Origin: Patescibacteria group bacterium
Lineage (GTDB): Bacteria; Patescibacteriota; Patescibacteriia; UBA2591; PGYQ01
Assembly (NCBI GenBank): GCA_020061725.1
Contig: JAGUXS010000091.1
Coordinates: 1 to 9,718, forward strand
DNA: 9,718 nucleotides
Reading direction: 5' to 3'
Below are positions 1 through 4,194 of this stretch, one piece after another. The notes under the pieces were generated by a model, which did not search any database, was not told the origin of the DNA, and saw nothing but the letters and a program-made list of their open reading frames with translations. Within the stretch, counting starts at the first letter, position 1, and each line of letters opens with the position of its first letter. Both the position numbers and the translations under genes were made by a program.

Positions 1-13
1 GTAGCGTTAGTCA
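1..13. mobile_element. Terminal inverted repeat of an IS (element body lies outside the window)
   Basis: The first 13 bases, GTAGCGTTAGTCA, are the exact reverse complement of TGACTAACGCTAC at 9532-9544, which is the outer end of the IS481-like element at the right edge. The left edge therefore lies just inside another copy of the same element, with host DNA starting at about 14. Because the ends are inverted repeats, 13 bases cannot tell which way that copy points. The partner of any target duplication is not visible. Confidence 0.75.
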
Positions 14-188
14 ACAATTAACATGGTTATATTTTAGTTAAATTTACAGTGTACTAATTTTATTAATACGAAATTTAACAGTAAAGAAAGAGTGATGAGG
101 ATAAGAAAAAATTTCCTTCATCATTAAACCATTAAAAATTACAGAAATTCTTAATAAATTAATAAAATAAATTGCCTTGAAATTTTGT
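14..188. other. Gene-free spacer between the IS end and the rpmH terminator
   Basis: No convincing coding region is seen on either strand. In many bacteria rnpA would follow rpmH here, but no RnpA-like reading frame is present. One imperfect hairpin is visible: TGATGAGGA at 93-101 can pair with TCCTTCATCA at 114-123, with one bulged base and an A-rich loop. Its role is unknown. It is too far from the rpmH stop codon to be that gene's main terminator. Confidence 0.5.
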
Positions 189-235
189 AATAAAAAAATA
201 ACTTGCCAATTAAACTGCTAAGTTATTTTTTTATT
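189..235 (-). terminator. Strong hairpin terminator downstream of rpmH
   Basis: A 16-bp perfect inverted repeat (189-204 with 220-235) encloses a 15-nt loop. Its core is AAAAAAATAACTT against AAGTTATTTTTTT. On the minus strand it lies 44 nt past the rpmH stop codon and ends in a U-rich tract; the symmetric A and T tracts would let it work in both directions. It would make rpmH a single-gene transcript, separate from anything further left. Confidence 0.7.
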
Positions 236-279
236 TTGATTATTTAAGGTCAACCCTTCTAATTTTAATTTGACGCTTT

Positions 280-417
280 TTATACGCTCACTCTCTTTCT
301 TTTTTTAATTCTTCGTCTTTTTAAAACATCTCTGCCATTTTTTGTGGACATGCGTTTGCGAAAACCATAAACTTTCATTCTTTTTGTTTTTTTAGGTTGA
401 TATGTTCTTTTTGGCAT
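280..417 (-). CDS. rpmH: Large ribosomal subunit protein bL34
   Basis: This gene encodes a 45-residue, very basic protein, the usual length for bL34. It begins MPKRTYQPKKTKRMK and continues with the family signature YGFRKRMSTKNGRDVLKRRR, closely matching the E. coli pattern of KRTFQP, HGFRARM, TKNGR and LARRR. bL34 is a late-assembly protein of the 50S subunit that contacts 23S rRNA. The ATG at 417 is the only sensible start because the family signature begins at residue 2. No Shine-Dalgarno precedes it; the upstream sequence is A/T only. rpmH normally sits beside rnpA and dnaA near the origin. Here neither is present, and an IS3 element lies 132 bp upstream. An extended -10 promoter candidate is at 476-484 and a hairpin terminator follows. 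The call is firm. Confidence 0.96.
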   Translation of the reverse strand: MPKRTYQPKKTKRMKVYGFRKRMSTKNGRDVLKRRRIKKRKRVSV

Positions 418-475
418 AAAAAAAATAATAAAATAATAATTAAAAATTTATCGATTATTCAACTAACAAATTAAT

Positions 476-484
476 ATTATATCA
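476..484 (-). promoter_or_regulatory. Extended -10 promoter candidate for rpmH
   Basis: On the minus strand the sequence reads TGATATAAT, a TGn element joined to a perfect TATAAT. Transcription would start near 469 and leave an untranslated leader of about 50 nt. No good -35 is visible, as is common for extended -10 promoters. TATAAT-like strings are frequent in DNA this AT-rich, so only the TGn extension and the position favour it. Confidence 0.4.
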
Positions 485-549
485 CAAACAATTAATAATT
501 GTTATTTAATATTTAATAAATTAAAAACTATAAAATAGTTATTCTATGG

Positions 550-581
550 TGTACCCCTTGTCAAGACAGTAATATTAGGTG
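550..581 (+). repeat. IS3 terminal inverted repeat, transposase 3' side (IRR)
   Basis: Read from the tip inward, this end agrees with the opposite end (1782 back to 1751) at 22 of 32 positions. The outer seven bases (TGTACCC) and the inner block TATTAGGTG are identical and lie at the same distance from both tips. That pattern is typical of a transposase cleavage site plus an internal binding site. Confidence 0.85.
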
Positions 582-624
582 AATTGGGTGGAGTTTTAAG
601 TTAATTAATTTAGTTATACACAGT

Positions 625-1482
625 TTATTTGATAAAATATATTTGTGCCGGCGTCTGGTAATTTAATGATTGATGTTTTCGTTTTTCATTATAGAATTTG
701 AAGTATTCCGTTAAGCCCTGATTCGCTTCGTTGATATCTTGATATTCGTTCAAATAAATATTTTCGTATTTAATTGTCCGCCACAGCCGTTCGGTAAAAA
801 TATTATCCATGCAACGCCCGCGTCCATCCATACTGATTTTAATTTTTTCTTTGTTATTTAAAATATCTATATACTGCGGACTGGTAAAATGACTGCCTTG
901 GTCAGAGTTGTGAATTTCCGACGTGCCAATCGTCAGCGCCCGTTTTAAATTATTCAGATAAAATTTTATTTCCAATGTTTCAGATAGTTCCCAATTCACG
1001 ACATAACGAGAAAACCAATCCATAATAACGACTAAGTAGACGAAACCTTTTGACAATTTAATGTAGGCGATATCCGCGCTCCAGACCTGATTAGGGCGAA
1101 TGATGGGCAGTCCGGACAAGAGATACGAAAATTTTTTCGCATTCTTGTCGGGGGTGCTCAAATGCCATTTTTTCTTCGGAAATATGGCTTCAAGACCCAT
1201 ATTTTTCATCAAACCGACCGTTCGTTTTTTATTGATTTGGATTTTATAATCGCTCTGTAAATCTTTCCTGATTCTTCGGTATCCGTAAAACGGATATTTG
1301 GCGAATATTTCATCAATGGCATTCATTATTCTAATATCTTCCGGGTTAACAATCGATTCGTAGTAAAAGCTTGAACGAGAGATGCCTAGCAAGTCGGCCT
1401 GGCGTGAAAGGGAAATATTCTTTAAATCTCTATCCATCAAAGATAGTTTCTCGCGGTAATTCAAGTTTGAATTTTTTTTCAA
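625..1482 (-). CDS. IS3-family transposase, OrfB (DDE catalytic part)
   Basis: This is a 285-residue integrase-core protein. An N-terminal helical region (about 25-95; QADLLGISRSSFYY, then YPFYGYRRI) precedes the RNase H-like catalytic domain. The DDE residues are D137 (in WSADIAY), D194 (in NSDQGSHF) and E231 (in DNIFTERLWR), with 36 residues between the last two, close to the family's D-D-35-E. The C-terminus has the usual FYNEKRKHQSLNYQTPAQ block. It cuts and joins DNA at the element ends. The annotated start is a TTG codon. The same frame stays open upstream and encodes the rest of a normal OrfA, so OrfB is probably made as an OrfAB fusion rather than from this TTG. Whether the fusion forms depends on slippage in the A7 run at 1536-1542. 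Confidence 0.92.
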   Translation of the reverse strand: MKKNSNLNYREKLSLMDRDLKNISLSRQADLLGISRSSFYYESIVNPEDIRIMNAIDEIFAKYPFYGYRRIRKDLQSDYKIQINKKRTVGLMKNMGLEAIFPKKKWHLSTPDKNAKKFSYLLSGLPIIRPNQVWSADIAYIKLSKGFVYLVVIMDWFSRYVVNWELSETLEIKFYLNNLKRALTIGTSEIHNSDQGSHFTSPQYIDILNNKEKIKISMDGRGRCMDNIFTERLWRTIKYENIYLNEYQDINEANQGLTEYFKFYNEKRKHQSLNYQTPAQIYFIK

Positions 1483-1492
1483 CCACGAGATT

Positions 1493-1729
1493 TCAACTTC
1501 TCGCTGTCCGATGGCTTTGTAAAGTTCGTCTATAATTTTTTTCTTGTAAATGATTTTCTTTCTTGCGCTTGTCGACGAATAAAATTTCTAATTCGTTTTC
1601 CGCCAGCTTTTCCCATTTTCCGATTTGATTTGGATGCACTTGATAGTCGCTGGACAGCTTAGAAATTTTCTCGCCACGTATAGCGGCCAAAGCGATTGAC
1701 GCTTTCTGTTTTGATGATAGCTTTTTCAT
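1493..1729 (-). CDS. IS3-family transposase, OrfA (helix-turn-helix part), frame lost early
   Basis: OrfA supplies the DNA-binding half of the transposase. Residues 1-64 match the family: a helix-turn-helix with the signature VHPNQIGKWEKLAENE at about 31-46, then a lysine-rich region. After the A7 run (T7 at 1536-1542 on the plus strand) this frame reads a 14-residue tail unrelated to the family and stops at a TGA. The expected continuation, IIDELYKAIGQREVEISWLKK, lies in the OrfB frame. Removing one A gives a continuous 367-residue OrfAB, a normal length. The break is thus either a one-base insertion in a homopolymer (mutation or sequencing error) or a site of transcriptional slippage. The ATG lies 8 nt after a -10-like box and has no Shine-Dalgarno. 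Confidence 0.85.
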   Translation of the reverse strand: MKKLSSKQKASIALAAIRGEKISKLSSDYQVHPNQIGKWEKLAENELEILFVDKRKKENHLQEKNYRRTLQSHRTARS

Positions 1730-1737
1730 ATAATTTC

Positions 1738-1746
1738 ATTCTACCA
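1738..1746 (-). promoter_or_regulatory. IS3 transposase promoter, extended -10, close to the start codon
   Basis: On the minus strand the sequence TGGTAGAAT (TGn plus a one-mismatch -10) ends 8 nt before the orfA ATG. Transcription would begin at or within a base or two of the ATG, giving a leaderless or nearly leaderless mRNA. The box lies about 36 bp inside the element, so any insertion carries its own promoter. No start site has been mapped. Confidence 0.45.
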
Positions 1747-1750
1747 TATC

Positions 1751-1782
1751 CACCTAATACAGTTGTCCAGTATATGGGTACA
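1751..1782 (-). repeat. IS3 terminal inverted repeat, transposase 5' side (IRL)
   Basis: This is the partner of 550-581, with matching outer TGTACCC and inner TATTAGGTG when read from the tip inward. It lies immediately upstream of the orfA promoter candidate, so transposase bound to this end could repress its own gene. Confidence 0.85.
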
Positions 1783-1906
1783 TTATATTCTTTAATACTT
1801 TATTTAAAAAATCCAAATATTTTGTCGCCTTTGATAGTAAAAAATATTCAAATTAGTTGCCAAACGCGCCAAAGCGGGCGAGATGTGAATTTAATAAATT
1901 CCTTAC

Positions 1907-1982
1907 TGGTGCGCGCGGAGGGACTCGAACCCCCGACCAATTGTGTATAAGACAATCGCTCTACCAACTGAGCTACACGCGC
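1907..1982 (-). tRNA. tRNA-Ile, anticodon UAU, CCA encoded
   Basis: The gene folds as a complete cloverleaf. The acceptor stem is GCGCGUG with CGCGCGC (one U-G pair), the D stem is GCUC/GAGC with loop AGUUGGUA, and the anticodon stem is AUUGU/ACAAU. The variable loop is 5 nt, the T stem GGGGG/CCCUC, and the T loop UUCGAGU. The mature body is 1910-1982 (73 nt), with discriminator A at 1910 and an encoded CCA at 1907-1909. The anticodon loop CUUAUAC gives anticodon UAU, which pairs with the isoleucine codon AUA. A37 suits the t6A modification expected next to U36. Most bacteria instead read AUA with a CAU anticodon converted to lysidine by TilS. AUA codons do occur in the host genes here, for example in dnaN. 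The structure is firm; the Ile identity follows from the anticodon. Confidence 0.9.
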
Positions 1983-2469
1983 AGAAATTTAAAAAATATT
2001 ATTTAATTAACATGAATTACGAAATGCGGTTTTTGTGTTATTGAATTAAGAAGGGGGGGCTTCAAAAAACAAAACAATCGAGTATTTTTAGTTAAATACG
2101 AGATTGCCATACCTCTCTTCAGTCAAACCACAATAACATTTTATAAAATCTCCCTTTTTTTAATCTTTTATCTTTAATGTAATATAAAATAGAGACAAAA
2201 GCAAGATATAATAAAAAATGCTTTATTCTACAGTGTAAAGCATGTGGAAAAAATAAAAATATTTTAATTGCCTTTCTTTATAATAAAGAATATAATAATA
2301 AAAAATATACACCTAAAAACTTAAAAAATTAATACTCTCTGTATAACTACCCTTTCTGTTGTGATTTATTTATTAATATTTTCTTAATAAATAAACTATT
2401 TTTTATTTAAAAATTTTAATTAACAATTTATAAAATCTATTCCACTCACTTCTTCACATTTTTTAAAAC

Positions 2470-2499
2470 TTCTAAATCTTTATTCTAACCTTCTAAACC
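2470..2499 (+). repeat. Three short iteron-like repeats, TTCTAA(A)(T/C)C
   Basis: Three related units sit inside the G-free stretch: TTCTAAATC (2470-2478), TTCTAACC (2483-2490) and TTCTAAACC (2491-2499). They are short and imperfect and could arise by chance in C/T/A-only DNA, but they lie where an initiator-binding array would be expected if this is an origin. Confidence 0.3.
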
Positions 2500-2524
2500 T
2501 TAATTATCCTCTTAATCCCCTCAC

Positions 2525-2548
2525 TTATTATTCTTATTCTTATTATTA
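2525..2548 (-). repeat. Run of eight TTA/TTC trinucleotides (DnaA-trio-like on the minus strand)
   Basis: From 2525 the plus strand reads TTA TTA TTC TTA TTC TTA TTA TTA. On the minus strand six of the eight units are TAA, which fits the DnaA-trio consensus 5'-TA(G/A)-3' described for the basal unwinding system of bacterial origins. A CCCC cluster precedes the run and a pure A/T segment follows. Low-complexity AT sequence could produce this by chance. Confidence 0.3.
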
Positions 2549-2577
2549 TTTTTTAAAAAAATAAAATTATTATAATT

Positions 2578-3696
2578 ATGAAATTTATTTGCCTACAAGA
2601 AAATTTAAATAAAGGATTATTTTTAGTTAATCATTTAACTTTAAAAAATTTAAATTTACCTATTTTAAATAATGTATTAATTCAAGTAAAAAATAATATT
2701 ATAAAATTAATTACCACTAATTTAGAAATAGGAATTCAATGTCAAATTAGAGGAAAAATTCAACAAGAAGGAGAATTTATTATCCCTTGTCAACTTTTGG
2801 TTAATTATGTCAGTTTATTGCCTAATCAACCCATTAAAATAGAATCGAAAGATTCTAAATTATTTTTAGAATGTAATAATCAAAAAACACAAATTAATGG
2901 GGTCAATTTTGCTGAATTCCCAATTCTCCCTAAATTAAAAAATCAAACTGAATATTTTTTAAATATTATTGATTTTAAAAAAGCGTTAGAACAAATAATT
3001 CCTACAATTACTTTTAATGAATTAAGACCGGAAATAAGCGGCGCTTTGTTAGATTTTAACACTTTTAAATTTAATTGGTTAACTATAGCGGGTACTGATA
3101 GTTTTCAAATTTCCGAAAAAAAGATTCCTTTTCAAGGAAATTCAGCAAACGGGAAAAAACAAGTAATTATTCCTCTAAAAACATGCCAAGAATTATTAAG
3201 AATTCTTTCAGAAGAAAATGAAATAATTAAAATTTGCGTTGATACAAACCAAATTTATTTTTCTTTTCAAAATACAGAATTAATCTCTAGAACTATTGAA
3301 GGGAAATATCCAGATTATCCACAAATAATTCCTAAAGAATATAAAACAAGGGCAATATTTAATGCGAGTGAATTTATTAAAGGAATTAAAAGACAGAGTC
3401 TTTTCACGAATGAAAAAAGAACTTTAAATATAGAAATTTCTTTCTCAAAACAAGAGATGCTTATTTTTTCAAGAGGGATTATTGGAGAAAGTTCTTCTAT
3501 AATTAAAGGAAAAATACAAGGAGAAGATAATATAATCGTTCTTGATTGTAAATATTTATTAAACGGAATTCAAAGCTTAAAAAGCGAAGAAGTTATTTTA
3601 GAAGTAATTAATAAAAAACAACCGCTTATTTTAAAATCTTCAAAAGAAGAAAAAAATTATTTTTATTTTATTTTCCCTCTTATAGAGAAAGAATAA
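2578..3696 (+). CDS. dnaN: DNA polymerase III subunit beta (sliding clamp)
   Basis: This gene encodes a 372-residue protein, close to the 366 of E. coli. The clamp encircles DNA and tethers the replicative polymerase and many partners. Three domains of about 120 residues can be traced. Domain 1 has the family N-terminus (MKFICLQENLNKGL, then LPILNNVLIQV at about 28-38). Domain 2 contains RPEISGALLDF (150-160) and IAGTDSFQIS (170-179), the counterpart of the conserved ATDGHRL segment. Domain 3 ends FIFPLIEKE, matching the terminal M-P-M region that forms part of the partner-binding pocket. The ATG at 2578 is right because homology begins at residue 1. The leader contains no G for over 200 nt, so no Shine-Dalgarno is possible. 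dnaA would usually precede it but is absent. The dciA-like gene follows after 75 bp. The call is firm. Confidence 0.95.
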   Translation: MKFICLQENLNKGLFLVNHLTLKNLNLPILNNVLIQVKNNIIKLITTNLEIGIQCQIRGKIQQEGEFIIPCQLLVNYVSLLPNQPIKIESKDSKLFLECNNQKTQINGVNFAEFPILPKLKNQTEYFLNIIDFKKALEQIIPTITFNELRPEISGALLDFNTFKFNWLTIAGTDSFQISEKKIPFQGNSANGKKQVIIPLKTCQELLRILSEENEIIKICVDTNQIYFSFQNTELISRTIEGKYPDYPQIIPKEYKTRAIFNASEFIKGIKRQSLFTNEKRTLNIEISFSKQEMLIFSRGIIGESSSIIKGKIQGEDNIIVLDCKYLLNGIQSLKSEEVILEVINKKQPLILKSSKEEKNYFYFIFPLIEKE

Positions 3697-3738
3697 TAAT
3701 AATTAATTTTCACTTTTCAAGCATTAATTTCCAACAAA

Positions 3739-3744
3739 TATAAT
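3739..3744 (+). promoter_or_regulatory. -10 promoter candidate for the dciA-like gene
   Basis: A perfect TATAAT lies 27 nt before the start codon at 3772, with only a weak -35 (TTCAAG, 3716-3721) at 17 bp spacing. A small palindrome, TAGTTT-TAT-AAACTA (3744-3758), begins at its last base and covers the expected start site, so it could act as an operator. Read-through from dnaN is equally possible. Confidence 0.3.
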
Positions 3745-3771
3745 AGTTTTATAAACTACAAATTAATTTTT

Positions 3772-4065
3772 ATGTTTCAACCTTTAAGTAAATTTTTACC
3801 TTTCTCTTTAAAAAAGGCAAAAATTGAAAAACAAGTTGAAGCGATGATGGCTTGCCAAGAATTTGATCAAATTATTCAAAGTATTTGGGATGAAAAAATT
3901 TTAGATCAAATAAAGGCTATTAGTTTAAAAGATAGGGTGTTAACCGTGGCAATTTTAAGCTCTGTTTTAGCGTCAGAATTGCAATTAAGACAAGAAGAAA
4001 TCATTAAAAAAATAAATTTTAAATTAAAAAAAATCGCAATCGAACGCTTGCGGTTTTTAATTTAA
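3772..4065 (+). CDS. dciA: DciA-like helicase loader (DUF721 family)
   Basis: This is a 97-residue protein. After a basic N-terminal stretch, the helix EFDQIIQSIWDEKILDQI (about 26-43) is followed by the DUF721 core. That core has a beta strand RVLTVAILSSVLASELQL (about 55-72), the equivalent of the LTVxxSSSxWAxELxL pattern, then EEIIKKIN (75-82) and the closing IERLRFLI. DciA-type proteins load the replicative helicase DnaB in bacteria that lack DnaC or DnaI. The protein is short because it is almost only the core domain, without the long tail of proteobacterial members. Its position 75 bp after dnaN on the same strand supports a replication role. There is no Shine-Dalgarno. A hairpin terminator lies within its last codons. 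Family membership is confident; loader function is inferred from the family. Confidence 0.8.
   Translation: MFQPLSKFLPFSLKKAKIEKQVEAMMACQEFDQIIQSIWDEKILDQIKAISLKDRVLTVAILSSVLASELQLRQEEIIKKINFKLKKIAIERLRFLI
4029..4058 (+). terminator. Intrinsic terminator overlapping the 3' end of the dciA-like gene
   Basis: AAAAATCGCAA (4029-4039) pairs with TTGCGGTTTTT (4048-4058), an 11-bp stem with one G-U pair, closing on an 8-nt loop and ending in a U run. The hairpin lies wholly inside the coding sequence, which stops at 4065, and encodes part of the conserved C-terminal KKIAIERLRF region. It would end the dnaN-dciA transcript before the glycosyltransferase gene. Confidence 0.5.
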
Positions 4066-4148
4066 TATTCGATTCGATAGGTAAATCTTATAAGACAAAT
4101 TAAAAAAGGGAAACAATAGAAAATATTAATGGAATTTATTATTGGTAC

Positions 4149-4171
4149 TATAATTAAGGTGTATCTTAATT
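4149..4171 (+). promoter_or_regulatory. -10 box and adjoining inverted repeat before the glycosyltransferase gene
   Basis: A perfect TATAAT at 4149-4154 lies 40 nt before the start codon. It overlaps the inverted repeat AATTAAG-GTGTAT-CTTAATT (4152-4171), which would cover the start of transcription. This is an operator-like placement, though the repeat could also fold in the leader RNA. No clear -35 is present. Confidence 0.35.
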
Positions 4172-4194
4172 TTAATACTAATATTTATTTATAG

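Larger units (their letters stand above)
550..1782 (-). mobile_element. IS3-family insertion sequence, 1,233 bp, transposase on the minus strand
   Basis: The element is bounded by TGTACCC at 550 and GGGTACA ending at 1782, the 5'-TG...CA-3' termini typical of IS3 elements. It holds orfA (1493-1729) and orfB (625-1482). Its coding sequence is visibly richer in G and C than the surrounding genes, consistent with recent arrival. The direct flanks (TGG on the left, TTA on the right) do not form the 3-4 bp target duplication expected of a simple insertion. The frame break between orfA and orfB is not of the usual -1 kind, so the copy may be inactive. Confidence 0.88.
1983..2577. other. Gene-free AT-rich region upstream of dnaN; possible replication origin
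   Basis: No believable reading frame or RNA gene is seen in these 595 bases. A sequence fitting the relaxed DnaA-box consensus TTWTNCACA (TTTTCCACA) lies on the minus strand at 2243-2251. One-mismatch relatives are TTATACAGA (minus, 2338-2346) and TTCTTCACA (plus, 2450-2458). The final 216 bases before dnaN hold no G on the plus strand. Near their end are a CCCC cluster (2517-2520) and eight TTA/TTC trinucleotides in a row (2525-2548), followed by pure A/T. An isolated G7 run is at 2053-2059. Position beside dnaN and opposite rpmH supports an origin. The box matches alone do not, because such 9-mers arise by chance at this base composition. Confidence 0.35.

Noticed and set aside
487..540. 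Small hairpins AACAATT/AATTGTT and AACTAT/ATAGTT upstream of rpmH
   Set aside because: Stems of 6-7 A/T-rich pairs are expected by chance in this composition, and nothing ties them to regulation.
614..622. TTATACACA, an exact DnaA-box match
   Set aside because: It lies inside the IS3 element, just past the orfB stop codon, so it travels with the element and is not a host origin site.
1887..1901. Palindrome GAATTTA-A-TAAATTC just downstream of the tRNA
   Set aside because: It lies where a terminator could be, but no U tract follows it on the minus strand and it has almost no G-C pairs.
1696..1950. Plus-strand reading frame ending in LLVRAEGLEPPTNCV
   Set aside because: It overlaps the tRNA gene on the opposite strand and the IS3 end. 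The AEGLEPPT ending is a well-known artefact of translating antisense tRNA sequence.
1943..1951. TGTGTATAA, the complement of a DnaA box
   Set aside because: It is the anticodon arm of the tRNA gene, so its sequence is explained by tRNA structure.
2053..2059. G7 run as part of a terminator or G-quadruplex
   Set aside because: Only one G run is present, so no quadruplex can form alone. The possible GAAG/CTTC stem around it is 4 bp and not convincing.
2571..2576. TATAAT immediately before the dnaN ATG
   Set aside because: A -10 box here would start transcription inside the coding region, and the ATG at 2578 is fixed by the clamp family N-terminus. The G-free A/T run makes the match likely by chance.
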